NCBI RefSeq assembly: GCF_038502225.1 | Contig: NC_091382.1 | Location: forward strand, 12,121,395 to 12,185,394 | From: Cherax quadricarinatus | Taxonomy: Eukaryota; Arthropoda; Malacostraca; Decapoda; Parastacidae | Length of the DNA: 64,000 nt | Direction: 5' to 3' | Shown here: in pieces, positions 51,701 through 64,000 of the stretch | Position numbering within the stretch: the first letter of the stretch is position 1 | Layout of the letters: each line of letters starts with the position of its first letter | Made by a program: the position numbers and the translations under genes | The notes under the pieces: generated by a model | The model's database searches: none | Seen by the model: only the letters and a program-made list of their open reading frames with translations | What the model was told of the DNA's origin: nothing

Positions 51701-54700
51701 TACCAGAGGTGCATGACCGAGCGAGTCTGTTGCTAGTAGTGTCTGGGAGGAAGTACCAGAGGTGCGTGACCGAGTGAGTCTGTTGCTAGTAGTGTCTGGG
51801 AGGGAGTACCAGAGGTGCGTGACCGAGTGAGTCTGTTGCTAGTAGTGTCTGGGAGGAAGTACCAGAGGTGCATGACCGAGTGAGTCTGTTGCTAGTAGTG
51901 TCTGGGAGGAAGTACCAGAGGTGCGTGACCGAGTGAGTCTGTTGCTAGTAGTGTCTGGGAGGAAGTACCAGAGGTGCGTGACCGAGTGAGAGTCTGTTGC
52001 TAGTAGTGTCTGGGAGGGAGTACCAGAGGTGCGTGACCGAGTGAGTCTGTTGCTAGTAGTGTCTGGGAGGAAGTACCAGAGGTGCGTGACCGAGTGAGTC
52101 TGTTGCTAGTAGTGTCTGGGAGGAAGTACCAGAGGTGCGTGACCGAGTGAGAGTCTGTTGCTAGTAGTGTCTGGGAGTACCAGAGGTGCGTGACCGAGTG
52201 AGTCTGTTGCTAGTAGTGTCTGGGAGGAAGTACCAGAGGTGCGTTACCGAGTGAGAGTCTGTTGCTAGTAGTGTCTGGGAGGAAGTACCAGAGGTGCGTG
52301 ACCGAGTGAGTCTGTTGCTAGTAGTGTCTGGGAGGAAGTACCAGAGGTGCGTGACCGAGTGAGAGTCTGTTGCTAGTAGTGTCTGGGAGGGAGTACCAGA
52401 GGTGCGTGACCGAGTGAGTCTGTTGCTAGTAGTGTCTGGGAGGAAGTACCAGAGGTGCGTGACCGAGTGAGAGTCTGTTGCTAGTAGTGTCTGGGAGGAA
52501 GTACCAGAGGTGCGTGACCGAGTGAGTCTGTTGCTAGTAGTGTCTGGGAGGAAGTACCAGAGGTGCGTGACCGAGTGAGTCTGTTGCTAGTAGTGTCTGG
52601 GAGGAAGTACCAGAGGTGCGTGACCGAGTGAGTCTGTTGCTAGTAGTGTCTGGGAGGAAGTACCAGAGGTGCGTGACCGAGTGAGTCTGTTGCTAGTAGT
52701 GTCTGGGAGGAAGTACCAGAGGTGCATGACCGAGTGAGTCTGTTGCTAGTAGTGTCTGGGAGGAAGTACCAGAGGTGCATGACCGAGTGAGTCTGTTGCT
52801 AGTAGTGTCTGGGAGGAAGTACCAGAGGTGCGTGACCGAGTGAGTCTGTTGCTAGTAGTGTCTGGGAGAAAGTACCAGAGGTGCGTGACCGAGTGAGAGA
52901 GTCTGTTGCTAGTAGTGTCTGGGAGGAAGTACCAGAGGTGCGTGACCGAGTGAGTCTGTTGCTAGTAGTGTCCGGGAGGAAGTACCAGAGGTGCATGACC
53001 GAGTGAGTCTGTTGCTAGTAGTGTCTGGGAGGAAGTACCAGAGGTGCGTGACCGAGTGAGTCTGTTGCTAGTAGTGTCTGGGAGGAAGTACCAGAGGTGC
53101 GTGACCGAGTGAGTCTGTTGCTAGTAGTGTCTGGGAGGAAGTACCAGAGGTGCGTGACCGAGTGAGTCTGTTGCTAGTAGTGTCTGGGAGGGAGTACCAG
53201 AGGTGCGTGACCGAGTGAGTCTGTTGCTAGTAGTGTCTGGGAGGAAGTACCAGAGGTGCGTGACCGAGTGAGTCTGTTGCTAGTAGTGTCTGGGAGGAAG
53301 TACCAGAGGTGCGTGACCGAGTGAGTCTGTTGCTAGTAGTGTCTGGGAGTACCAGAGGTGCGTGACCGAGTGAGTCTGTTGCTAGTAGTGTCTGGGAGGA
53401 AGTACCAGACGTGCATGACCGAGTGAGTCTGTTGCTAGTAGTGTCTGGGAGGGAGTACCAGAGGTGCGTGACCGAGTGAGTCTGTTGCTAGTAGTGTCTG
53501 GGAGGAAGTACCAGAGGTGCGTGACCGAGTGAGTCTGTTGCTAGTAGTGTCTGGGAGGAAGTACCAGACGTGCATGACCGAGTGAGTCTGTTGCTAGTAG
53601 TGTCTGGGAGGGCGTACCAGAGGTGCGTGACCGAGTGAGACTGTTGCTAGTAGTGTCTGGGAGGAAGTACCAGAGGTGTGTGACCGAGTGAGTCTGTTGC
53701 TAGTAGTGTCTGGGAGGAAGTACCAGAGGTGCGTGACCGAGTGAGTCTGTTGCTAGTAGTGTCTGGGAGGAGGTACCAGAGGTGCATGACCGAGTGAGTC
53801 TGTTGCTAGTAGTGTCTGGGAGGGAGTACCAGAGGTGCGTGACCGAGTGAGTCTGTTGCTAGTAGTGTCTGGGAGGAAGTACCAGAGGTGCATGACCGAG
53901 TGAGAGAGTCTGTTGCTAGTAGTGTCTGGGAGGAAGTACCAGAGGTGCGTGACCGAGTGAGTCTGTTGCTAGTAGTGTCTGGGAGGAAGTACCAGAGGTG
54001 CGTGACCGAGTGAGTCTGTTGCTAGTAGTGTCTGGGAGGAAGTACCAGAGGTGCGTGACCGAGTGAGTCTGTTGCTAGTAGTGTCTGGGAGGAAGTACCA
54101 GAGGTGCGTGACCGAGTGAGTCTGTTGCTAGTAGTGTCTGGGAGGGAGTACCAGAGGTGCGTGACCGAGTGAGTCTGTTGCTAGTAGTGTCTGGGAGGAA
54201 GTACCAGAGGTGCATGACCGAGTGAGTCTGTTGCTAGTAGTGTCTGGGAGGAAGTACCAGAGGTGCGTGACTGAGTGAGTCTGTTGCTAGTAGTGTCTGG
54301 GAGGAAGTACCAGAGGTGCGTGACCGAGTGAGTCTGTTGCTAGTAGTGTCTGGGAGGGAGTACCAGAGGTGCGTGACCGAGTGAGTCTGTTGCTAGTAGT
54401 GTCTGGGAGGAAGTACCAGAGGTGCGTGACCGAGTGAGTCTGTTGCTAGTAGTGTCTGGGAGGAAGTACCAGAGGTGCGTGACCGAGTGAGTCTGTTGCT
54501 AGTAGTGTCTGGGAGGAAGTACCAGAGGTGCGTGACCGAGTGAGAGAGTCTGTTGCTAGTAGTGTCTGGGAGGGAGTACCAGAGGTGCGTGACCGAGTGA
54601 GAGAGTCTGTTGCTAGTAGTGTCAGGGAGGAAGTACCAGAGGTGCGTGACCGAGTGAGAGAGTCTGTTGCTAGTAGTGTCTGGGAGGAAGTACCAGAGGT

Positions 54701-57700
54701 GCGTGACCGAGTGTGAGAGTCTGTTGCTAGTAGTGTCTGGGAGGGAGTACCAGAGGTGCATGACCGAGTGTGAGAGTCTGTTGCTAGTAGTGTCTGGGAG
54801 GAAGTACCAGAGGTGCGTGACCGAGTGAGAGAGTCTGTTGCTAGTAGTGTCTGGGAGGAAGTACCAGAGGTGCGTGACCGAGTGAGAGAGTCTGTTGCTA
54901 GTAGTGTCTGGGAGGAAGTACCAGAGGTGCATGACCGAGTGAGAGAGTCTGTTGCTAGTAGTGTCTGGGAGGAAGTACCAGAGGTGCATGACCCGAGTGT
55001 GAGAGTCTGTTGCTAGTAGTGTCAGGGAGGAAGTACCAGAGGTGCATGACCGAGTGTGAGAGTCTATTGCTAGTAGTGTCAGGGAGGAAGTACCAGAGGT
55101 GCGTGACCGAGTGTGAGAGCCTGTTGCTAGTAGTGTCTGGGAGGAAGTACCAGAGGTGCATGACCGAGTGTGAGAGCCTGTTGCTAGTAGTGTCTGGGAG
55201 GAAGTACCAGAGGTGCATGACCGAGTGTGAGAGCCTGTTGCTAGTAGTGTCTGGGAGGAAGTACCAGAGGTACATGACCGAGTGTGAGAGCCTGTTGCTA
55301 GTAGTGTTAGGGAGGAAGTATCAGAGGTGCATGACCGAGTGTGAGAGCCTGTTGCTAGTAGTGTCTTGGAGGAAGTACCAGAGGTGCATGACCGAGTGTG
55401 AGAGTCTGTTGCTAGTAGTGTTAGGAAGTATCAGAGGTGCATGACCGAGTGTGAGAGCCTGTTGCTAGTAGTGTCTGGGAGGAAGTATCAGAGGTGCATG
55501 ACCGAGTGTGAGAGCCTGTTGCTAGTAGTGTCAGGGAGGAAGTACCAGAGGTGCATGACCGAGTGTAAGAGCCTGTTGCTAGTAGTGTTAGGGAGGAAGT
55601 ATCAGAGGTGCATGACCGAGTGTGAGAGTCTGTTGCTAGTAGTGTTAGGAAGTATCAGAGGTGCATGACCGAGTGTAAGAGCCTGTTGCTAGTAGTGTTA
55701 GGGAGGAAGTATCAGAGGTGCATGACCGAGTGTAAGAGCCTGTTGCTAGTAGTGTTAGGGAGGAAGTATCAGAGGTGCATGACCGAGTGAGAGCCTGTTG
55801 CTAGTAGTGTTAGGGAGGAAGTATCAGAGGTGCATGACCGAGTGTAAGAGCCTGTTGCTAGTAGTGTTAGGGAGGAAGTATCAGAGGTGCATGACCGAGT
55901 GTGAGAGCCTGTTGCTAGTAGTGTTAGGGAGGAAGTATCAGAGGTGCATGACCGAGTGTAAGAGCCTGTTGCTAGTAGTGTTAGGGAGGAAGTATCAGAG
56001 GTGCATGACCGAGTATGAGAGCCTGTTGCTAGTAGTGTTAGGGAGGAAGTATCAGAGGTGCATGACCGAGTGTGAGAGCCTGTTGCTAGTAGTGTTAGGA
56101 AGTATCAGAGGTGCATGACCGAGTGTGAGAGCCTGTTGCTAGTAGTGTCAGGGAGGAAGTACCAGAGGTGCATGACCGAGTGTAAGAGCCTGTTGCTAGT
56201 AGTGTTAGGGAGGAAGTATCAGAGGTGCATGACCGAGTGTGAGAGTCTGTTGCTAGTAGTGTTAGGAAGTATCAGAGGTGCATGACCGAGTGTAAGAGCC
56301 TGTTGCTAGTAGTGTTAGGGAGGAAGTATCAGAGGTGCATGACCGAGTGTAAGAGCCTGTTGCTAGTAGTGTTAGGGAGGAAGTATCAGAGGTGCATGAC
56401 CGAGTGAGAGCCTGTTGCTAGTAGTGTTAGGGAGGAAGTATCAGAGGTGCATGACCGAGTGTAAGAGCCTGTTGCTAGTAGTGTTAGGGAGGAAGTATCA
56501 GAGGTGCATGACCGAGTGTGAGAGCCTGTTGCTAGTAGTGTTAGGGAGGAAGTATCAGAGGTGCATGACCGAGTGTAAGAGCCTGTTGCTAGTAGTGTTA
56601 GGGAGGAAGTATCAGAGGTGCATGACCGAGTATGAGAGCCTGTTGCTAGTAGTGTTAGGGAGGAAGTATCAGAGGTGCATGACCGAGTGTGAGAGCCTGT
56701 TGCTAGTAGTGTTAGGAAGTATCAGAGGTGCATGACCGAGTGTGAGAGCCTGTTGCTAGTAGTGTTAGGGAGGAAGTATCAGAGGTGCATGACCGAGTGT
56801 GAGAGCCTGTTGCTAGTAGTGTTAGGAAGTATCAGAGGTGCATGACCGAGTGTGAGAGCCTGTTGCTAGTAGTGTTAGGGAGGAAGTATCAGAGGTGCAT
56901 GACCGAGTGTGAGAGTCTGTTGCTAGTAGTGTTAGGAAGTATCAGAGGTGCATGACCGAGTGTGAGAGTCTGTTGCTAGTAGTGTCTGGGAGGAAGTACC
57001 AGAGGTACATGACCGAGTGTGAGAGTCTGTTGCTAGTAGTGTCAGGGAGGAAGTACCAGAGGTGCATGACCGAGTGTGAGAGTCTGTTGCTAGTAGTGTC
57101 AGGGAGGAAGTACCAGAGGTGCATGACCGAGTGTGAGAGTCTGTTGCTAGTAGTGTCAGGGAGGAAGTACCAGAGGTGCATGACCGAGTGTAAGAGTCTG
57201 TTGCTAGTAGTGTCTGGAAGTACCAGAGGTGCATGACCGAGTGTGAGAGTCTGTTGCTAGTAGTGTCAGGGAGGAAGTATCAGAGGTGCATGACCGAGTG
57301 TGAGAGTCTGTTGCTAGTAGTGTCTGGGAGGAAGTACCAGAGGTGCATGACCGAGTGTGAGAGTCTGTTGCTAGTAGTGTCAGGGAGGAAGTACCAGAGG
57401 TGCGTGACCGAGTGAGTCTGTTGCTAGTAGTGTCTGGGAGGAAGTACCAGAGGTGCATGACCGAGTGAGAGAGTCTGTTGCTAGTAGTGTCTGGGAGGAA
57501 GTACCAGAGGTGCGTGACCGAGTGAGTCTGTTGCTAGTAGTGTCTGGGAGGGAGTACCAGAGGTGCGTGACCGAGTGAGTCTGTTGCTAGTAGTGTCTGG
57601 GAGGAAGTACCAGTGGTGCGTGACCGAGTGAGTCTGTTGCTAGTAGTGTCTGGGAGGAAGTACCAGAGGTGCGTGACCGAGTGAGTCTGTTGCTAGTAGT

Positions 57701-60700
57701 GTCTGGGAGGGAGTACCAGAGGTGCGTGACCGAGTGAGTCTGTTGCTAGTAGTGTCTGGGAGGAAGTACCAGAGGTGCATGACCGAGTGAGTCTGTTGCT
57801 AGTAGTGTCTGGGAGGAAGTACCAGAGGTGCGTGACTGAGTGAGTCTGTTGCTAGTAGTGTCTGGGAGGAAGTACCAGAGGTGCGTGACCGAGTGAGTCT
57901 GTTGCTAGTAGTGTCTGGGAGGGAGTACCAGAGGTGCGTGACCGAGTGAGTCTGTTGCTAGTAGTGTCTGGGAGGAAGTACCAGAGGTGCGTGACCGAGT
58001 GAGTCTGTTGCTAGTAGTGTCTGGGAGGAAGTACCAGAGGTGCGTGACCGAGTGAGTCTGTTGCTAGTAGTGTCTGGGAGGAAGTACCAGAGGTGCGTGA
58101 CCGAGTGAGAGAGTCTGTTGCTAGTAGTGTCTGGGAGGGAGTACCAGAGGTGCGTGACCGAGTGAGAGAGTCTGTTGCTAGTAGTGTCAGGGAGGAAGTA
58201 CCAGAGGTGCGTGACCGAGTGAGAGAGTCTGTTGCTAGTAGTGTCTGGGAGGAAGTACCAGAGGTGCGTGACCGAGTGTGAGAGTCTGTTGCTAGTAGTG
58301 TCTGGGAGGGAGTACCAGAGGTGCATGACCGAGTGTGAGAGTCTGTTGCTAGTAGTGTCTGGGAGGAAGTACCAGAGGTGCGTGACCGAGTGAGAGAGTC
58401 TGTTGCTAGTAGTGTCTGGGAGGAAGTACCAGAGGTGCGTGACCGAGTGAGAGAGTCTGTTGCTAGTAGTGTCTGGGAGGAAGTACCAGAGGTGCATGAC
58501 CGAGTGAGAGAGTCTGTTGCTAGTAGTGTCTGGGAGGAAGTACCAGAGGTGCGTGACCGAGTGAGTCTGTTGCTAGTAGTGTCTGGGAGGAAGTACCAGA
58601 GGTGCGTGACCGAGTGAGAGAGTCTGTTGCTAGTAGTGTCTGGGAGGAAGTACCAGAGGTGCATGACCCGAGTGTGAGAGTCTGTTGCTAGTAGTGTCAG
58701 GGAGGAAGTACCAGAGGTGCATGACCGAGTGTGAGAGTCTATTGCTAGTAGTGTCAGGGAGGAAGTACCAGAGGTGCGTGACCGAGTGTGAGAGCCTGTT
58801 GCTAGTAGTGTCTGGGAGGAAGTACCAGAGGTGCATGACCGAGTGTGAGAGCCTGTTGCTAGTAGTGTCTGGGAGGAAGTACCAGAGGTGCATGACCGAG
58901 TGTGAGAGCCTGTTGCTAGTAGTGTCTGGGAGGAAGTACCAGAGGTACATGACCGAGTGTGAGAGCCTGTTGCTAGTAGTGTTAGGGAGGAAGTATCAGA
59001 GGTGCATGACCGAGTGTGAGAGCCTGTTGCTAGTAGTGTCTTGGAGGAAGTACCAGAGGTGCATGACCGAGTGTGAGAGTCTGTTGCTAGTAGTGTTAGG
59101 AAGTATCAGAGGTGCATGACCGAGTGTGAGAGCCTGTTGCTAGTAGTGTCTGGGAGGAAGTATCAGAGGTGCATGACCGAGTGTGAGAGCCTGTTGCTAG
59201 TAGTGTCAGGGAGGAAGTACCAGAGGTGCATGACCGAGTGTAAGAGCCTGTTGCTAGTAGTGTTAGGGAGGAAGTATCAGAGGTGCATGACCGAGTGTGA
59301 GAGTCTGTTGCTAGTAGTGTTAGGAAGTATCAGAGGTGCATGACCGAGTGTAAGAGCCTGTTGCTAGTAGTGTTAGGGAGGAAGTATCAGAGGTGCATGA
59401 CCGAGTGTAAGAGCCTGTTGCTAGTAGTGTTAGGGAGGAAGTATCAGAGGTGCATGACCGAGTGAGAGCCTGTTGCTAGTAGTGTTAGGGAGGAAGTATC
59501 AGAGGTGCATGACCGAGTGTAAGAGCCTGTTGCTAGTAGTGTTAGGGAGGAAGTATCAGAGGTGCATGACCGAGTGTGAGAGCCTGTTGCTAGTAGTGTT
59601 AGGGAGGAAGTATCAGAGGTGCATGACCGAGTGTAAGAGCCTGTTGCTAGTAGTGTTAGGGAGGAAGTATCAGAGGTGCATGACCGAGTATGAGAGCCTG
59701 TTGCTAGTAGTGTTAGGGAGGAAGTATCAGAGGTGCATGACCGAGTGTGAGAGCCTGTTGCTAGTAGTGTTAGGAAGTATCAGAGGTGCATGACCGAGTG
59801 TGAGAGCCTGTTGCTAGTAGTGTCAGGGAGGAAGTACCAGAGGTGCATGACCGAGTGTAAGAGCCTGTTGCTAGTAGTGTTAGGGAGGAAGTATCAGAGG
59901 TGCATGACCGAGTGTGAGAGTCTGTTGCTAGTAGTGTTAGGAAGTATCAGAGGTGCATGACCGAGTGTAAGAGCCTGTTGCTAGTAGTGTTAGGGAGGAA
60001 GTATCAGAGGTGCATGACCGAGTGTAAGAGCCTGTTGCTAGTAGTGTTAGGGAGGAAGTATCAGAGGTGCATGACCGAGTGAGAGCCTGTTGCTAGTAGT
60101 GTTAGGGAGGAAGTATCAGAGGTGCATGACCGAGTGTAAGAGCCTGTTGCTAGTAGTGTTAGGGAGGAAGTATCAGAGGTGCATGACCGAGTGTGAGAGC
60201 CTGTTGCTAGTAGTGTTAGGGAGGAAGTATCAGAGGTGCATGACCGAGTGTAAGAGCCTGTTGCTAGTAGTGTTAGGGAGGAAGTATCAGAGGTGCATGA
60301 CCGAGTATGAGAGCCTGTTGCTAGTAGTGTTAGGGAGGAAGTATCAGAGGTGCATGACCGAGTGTGAGAGCCTGTTGCTAGTAGTGTTAGGAAGTATCAG
60401 AGGTGCATGACCGAGTGTGAGAGCCTGTTGCTAGTAGTGTTAGGGAGGAAGTATCAGAGGTGCATGACCGAGTGTGAGAGCCTGTTGCTAGTAGTGTTAG
60501 GAAGTATCAGAGGTGCATGACCGAGTGTGAGAGCCTGTTGCTAGTAGTGTTAGGGAGGAAGTATCAGAGGTGCATGACCGAGTGTGAGAGTCTGTTGCTA
60601 GTAGTGTTAGGAAGTATCAGAGGTGCATGACCGAGTGTGAGAGTCTGTTGCTAGTAGTGTCTGGGAGGAAGTACCAGAGGTACATGACCGAGTGTGAGAG

Positions 60701-63700
60701 TCTGTTGCTAGTAGTGTCAGGGAGGAAGTACCAGAGGTGCATGACCGAGTGTGAGAGTCTGTTGCTAGTAGTGTCAGGGAGGAAGTACCAGAGGTGCATG
60801 ACCGAGTGTGAGAGTCTGTTGCTAGTAGTGTCAGGGAGGAAGTACCAGAGGTGCATGACCGAGTGTAAGAGTCTGTTGCTAGTAGTGTCTGGAAGTACCA
60901 GAGGTGCATGACCGAGTGTGAGAGTCTGTTGCTAGTAGTGTCAGGGAGGAAGTATCAGAGGTGCATGACCGAGTGTGAGAGTCTGTTGCTAGTAGTGTCT
61001 GGGAGGAAGTACCAGAGGTGCATGACCGAGTGTGAGAGTCTGTTGCTAGTAGTGTCAGGGAGGAAGTACCAGAGGTGCGTGACCGAGTGAGTCTGTTGCT
61101 AGTAGTGTCTGGGAGGAAGTACCAGAGGTGCATGACCGAGTGAGAGAGTCTGTTGCTAGTAGTGTCTGGGAGGAAGTACCAGAGGTGCGTGACCGAGTGA
61201 GTCTGTTGCTAGTAGTGTCTGGGAGGAAGTACCAGAGGTGCGTGACCGAGTGAGTCTGTTGCTAGTAGTGTCTGGGAGGAAGTACCAGAGGTGCGTGACC
61301 GAGTGAGTCTGTTGCTAGTAGTGTCTGGGAGGAAGTACCAGAGGTGCGTGACCGAGTGAGTCTGTTGCTAGTAGTGTCTGGGAGGGAGTACCAGAGGTGC
61401 GTGACCGAGTGAGTCTGTTGCTAGTAGTGTCTGGGAGGAAGTACCAGAGGTGCATGACCGAGTGAGTCTGTTGCTAGTAGTGTCTGGGAGGAAGTACCAG
61501 AGGTGCGTGACTGAGTGAGTCTGTTGCTAGTAGTGTCTGGGAGGAAGTACCAGAGGTGCGTGACCGAGTGAGTCTGTTGCTAGTAGTGTCTGGGAGGGAG
61601 TACCAGAGGTGCGTGACCGAGTGAGTCTGTTGCTAGTAGTGTCTGGGAGGAAGTACCAGAGGTGCGTGACCGAGTGAGTCTGTTGCTAGTAGTGTCTGGG
61701 AGGAAGTACCAGAGGTGCGTGACCGAGTGAGTCTGTTGCTAGTAGTGTCTGGGAGGAAGTACCAGAGGTGCGTGACCGAGTGAGAGAGTCTGTTGCTAGT
61801 AGTGTCTGGGAGGGAGTACCAGAGGTGCGTGACCGAGTGAGAGAGTCTGTTGCTAGTAGTGTCAGGGAGGAAGTACCAGAGGTGCGTGACCGAGTGAGAG
61901 AGTCTGTTGCTAGTAGTGTCTGGGAGGAAGTACCAGAGGTGCGTGACCGAGTGTGAGAGTCTGTTGCTAGTAGTGTCTGGGAGGGAGTACCAGAGGTGCA
62001 TGACCGAGTGTGAGAGTCTGTTGCTAGTAGTGTCTGGGAGGAAGTACCAGAGGTGCGTGACCGAGTGAGAGAGTCTGTTGTTAGTAGTGTCTGGGAGGAA
62101 GTACCAGAGGTGCGTGACCGAGTGAGAGAGTCTGTTGCTAGTAGTGTCTGGGAGGAAGTACCAGAGGTGCATGACCGAGTGAGAGAGTCTGTTGCTAGTA
62201 GTGTCTGGGAGGAAGTACCAGAGGTGCGTGACCGAGTGAGTCTGTTGCTAGTAGTGTCTGGGAGGAAGTACCAGAGGTGCGTGACCGAGTGAGAGAGTCT
62301 GTTGCTAGTAGTGTCTGGGAGGAAGTACCAGAGGTGCATGACCCGAGTGTGAGAGTCTGTTGCTAGTAGTGTCAGGGAGGAAGTACCAGAGGTGCATGAC
62401 CGAGTGTGAGAGTCTATTGCTAGTAGTGTCAGGGAGGAAGTACCAGAGGTGCGTGACCGAGTGTGAGAGCCTGTTGCTAGTAGTGTCTGGGAGGAAGTAC
62501 CAGAGGTGCATGACCGAGTGTGAGAGCCTGTTGCTAGTAGTGTCTGGGAGGAAGTACCAGAGGTGCATGACCGAGTGTGAGAGCCTGTTGCTAGTAGTGT
62601 CTGGGAGGAAGTACCAGAGGTCCATGACCGAGTGTGAGAGGCTGTTGCTAGTAGTGTTAGGGAGGAAGTATCAGAGGTGCATGACCGAGTGTGAGAGCCT
62701 GTTGCTAGTAGTGTCTTGGAGGAAGTACCAGAGGTGCATGACCGAGTGTGAGAGTCTGTTGCTAGTAGTGTTAGGAAGTATCAGAGGTGCATGACCGAGT
62801 GTGAGAGCCTGTTGCTAGTAGTGTCTGGGAGGAAGTATCAGAGGTGCATGACCGAGTGTGAGAGCCTGTTGCTAGTAGTGTCAGGGAGGAAGTACCAGAG
62901 GTGCATGACCGAGTGTAAGAGCCTGTTGCTAGTAGTGTTAGGGAGGAAGTATCAGAGGTGCATGACCGAGTGTGAGAGTCTGTTGCTAGTAGTGTTAGGA
63001 AGTATCAGAGGTGCATGACCGAGTGTAAGAGCCTGTTGCTAGTAGTGTTAGGGAGGAAGTATCAGAGGTGCATGACCGAGTGTAAGAGCCTGTTGCTAGT
63101 AGTGTTAGGGAGGAAGTATCAGAGGTGCATGACCGAGTGAGAGCCTGTTGCTAGTAGTGTTAGGGAGGAAGTATCAGAGGTGCATGACCGAGTGTAAGAG
63201 CCTGTTGCTAGTAGTGTTAGGGAGGAAGTATCAGAGGTGCATGACCGAGTGTGAGAGCCTGTTGCTAGTAGTGTTAGGGAGGAAGTATCAGAGGTGCATG
63301 ACCGAGTGTAAGAGCCTGTTGCTAGTAGTGTTAGGGAGGAAGTATCAGAGGTGCATGACCGAGTATGAGAGCCTGTTGCTAGTAGTGTTAGGGAGGAAGT
63401 ATCAGAGGTGCATGACCGAGTGTGAGAGCCTGTTGCTAGTAGTGTTAGGAAGTATCAGAGGTGCATGACCGAGTGTGAGAGCCTGTTGCTAGTAGTGTTA
63501 GGGAGGAAGTATCAGAGGTGCATGACCGAGTGTGAGAGCCTGTTGCTAGTAGTGTTAGGAAGTATCAGAGGTGCATGACCGAGTGTGAGAGCCTGTTGCT
63601 AGTAGTGTTAGGGAGGAAGTATCAGAGGTGCATGACCGAGTGTGAGAGTCTGTTGCTAGTAGTGTTAGGAAGTATCAGAGGTGCATGACCGAGTGTGAGA

Positions 63701-64000
63701 GTCTGTTGCTAGTAGTGTCTGGGAGGAAGTACCAGAGGTACATGACCGAGTGTGAGAGTCTGTTGCTAGTAGTGTCAGGGAGGAAGTACCAGAGGTGCAT
63801 GACCGAGTGTGAGAGTCTGTTGCTAGTAGTGTCAGGGAGGAAGTACCAGAGGTGCATGACCGAGTGTAAGAGTCTGTTGCTAGTAGTGTCTGGAAGTACC
63901 AGAGGTGCATGACCGAGTGTGAGAGTCTGTTGCTAGTAGTGTCAGGGAGGAAGTACCAGAGGTGCATGACCGAGTGTGAGAGTCTGTTGCTAGTAGTGTC
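48762..64000. repeat. 53-57-bp satellite, about 280 monomers, continues beyond the window
   Basis: Basic monomer: GAGTCTGTTGCTAGTAGTGT, CTGGGAGGAAGTACCAGAGG, TGCGTGACCGAGT (53 bp). A 57-bp form has GAGTGTGAGAGYCTG. The left edge (48,762-48,827) is five copies of a 13-bp piece, TGCTAGTAGTGTC. Left to ~53.85 kb, 53-bp forms dominate. To the right, GCATGACC, TTAGGGAGGAAGTATC and CAGGGAGG variants dominate with a higher-order structure. All open frames are periodic artefacts. Confidence 0.97.
53850..64000. repeat. 3,675-bp higher-order repeat within the satellite, nearly three units
   Basis: The rare word ATGACCCGAG (extra C) occurs near 54,991, 58,666 and 62,341, exactly 3,675 bp apart. GTGACTGAG occurs near 54,271, 57,836 and 61,511 (steps 3,565 and 3,675); the 110-bp difference is two monomers (58,555-58,625 region) absent from unit 1. 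Inside each unit, a 617-bp segment (starting 55,798 and 56,415; 59,473 and 60,090) is doubled; unit 3 has it once (63,148). Confidence 0.9.

Noticed and set aside
48762..64000. Many open frames of 60-217 residues on both strands (LLLVVSGRKYQRC, SGTSSQTLLATDS repeats)
   Set aside because: They follow the satellite period exactly, occur in several frames at once and have no start, splice or domain context.

Overview
The window looks like repeat-dense, intergenic or intronic DNA of an arthropod, most likely a decapod crustacean. This is inferred from the repeat families (CR1-type LINEs with an esterase ORF1, tRNA-derived SINEs, LINE ends coding Gly-Tyr-Val-Gly-Leu-Arg, a GGGGGAAGC-type short repeat) and from the large fraction of minisatellites. 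No bacterial-type operon, tRNA or rRNA gene was found. The only candidate host gene is one exon with a glutamine-rich tail on the minus strand at about 20,984-21,622, beside an assembly gap.

Layout. 1-7.7 kb is a cluster of LINEs. It holds a nearly complete CR1-like element with an intact endonuclease-reverse transcriptase ORF2, a tandem 3' fragment, a second decayed LINE, and a minus-strand CR1 copy that supplies a full ORF1. 8.1-13.5 kb is a decayed L1/Tx1-like LINE; a second copy lies inverted at 30.5-33.2 kb and is split by a CA microsatellite. 13.5-45 kb is a mosaic of short elements, SINEs (one nested in another with a 12-bp target duplication), LINE 3' ends, foldback elements and tandem arrays. 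45.8-48.5 kb is a run of minisatellites, two of which appear to have grown out of LINE or SINE ends. 48.76-64.0 kb is one satellite of 53-57 bp monomers that runs off the window. Its right part has a 3,675-bp higher-order repeat with a nested 617-bp duplication.

The most unusual recurrent signal is a set of short elements sharing a GC hairpin followed by GAAACGTT and, in most, an AATAAA-like word. Several copies have an upstream CTGANGA-like word, giving a hammerhead-ribozyme-like core. One family has an internal TATA box, palindromic GGTAT-ATACC ends and a habit of occurring as inverted pairs. This fits terminal repeats of Penelope-like elements or retrozyme-like non-autonomous elements, but no Penelope reverse transcriptase was found here.

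The transposon genes would work together as ORF1 (RNA binding and esterase) plus ORF2 (nicking and target-primed reverse transcription). The SINEs and short elements have no coding capacity and would depend on such enzymes in trans. Array copy numbers were estimated from length divided by unit and were not computed.
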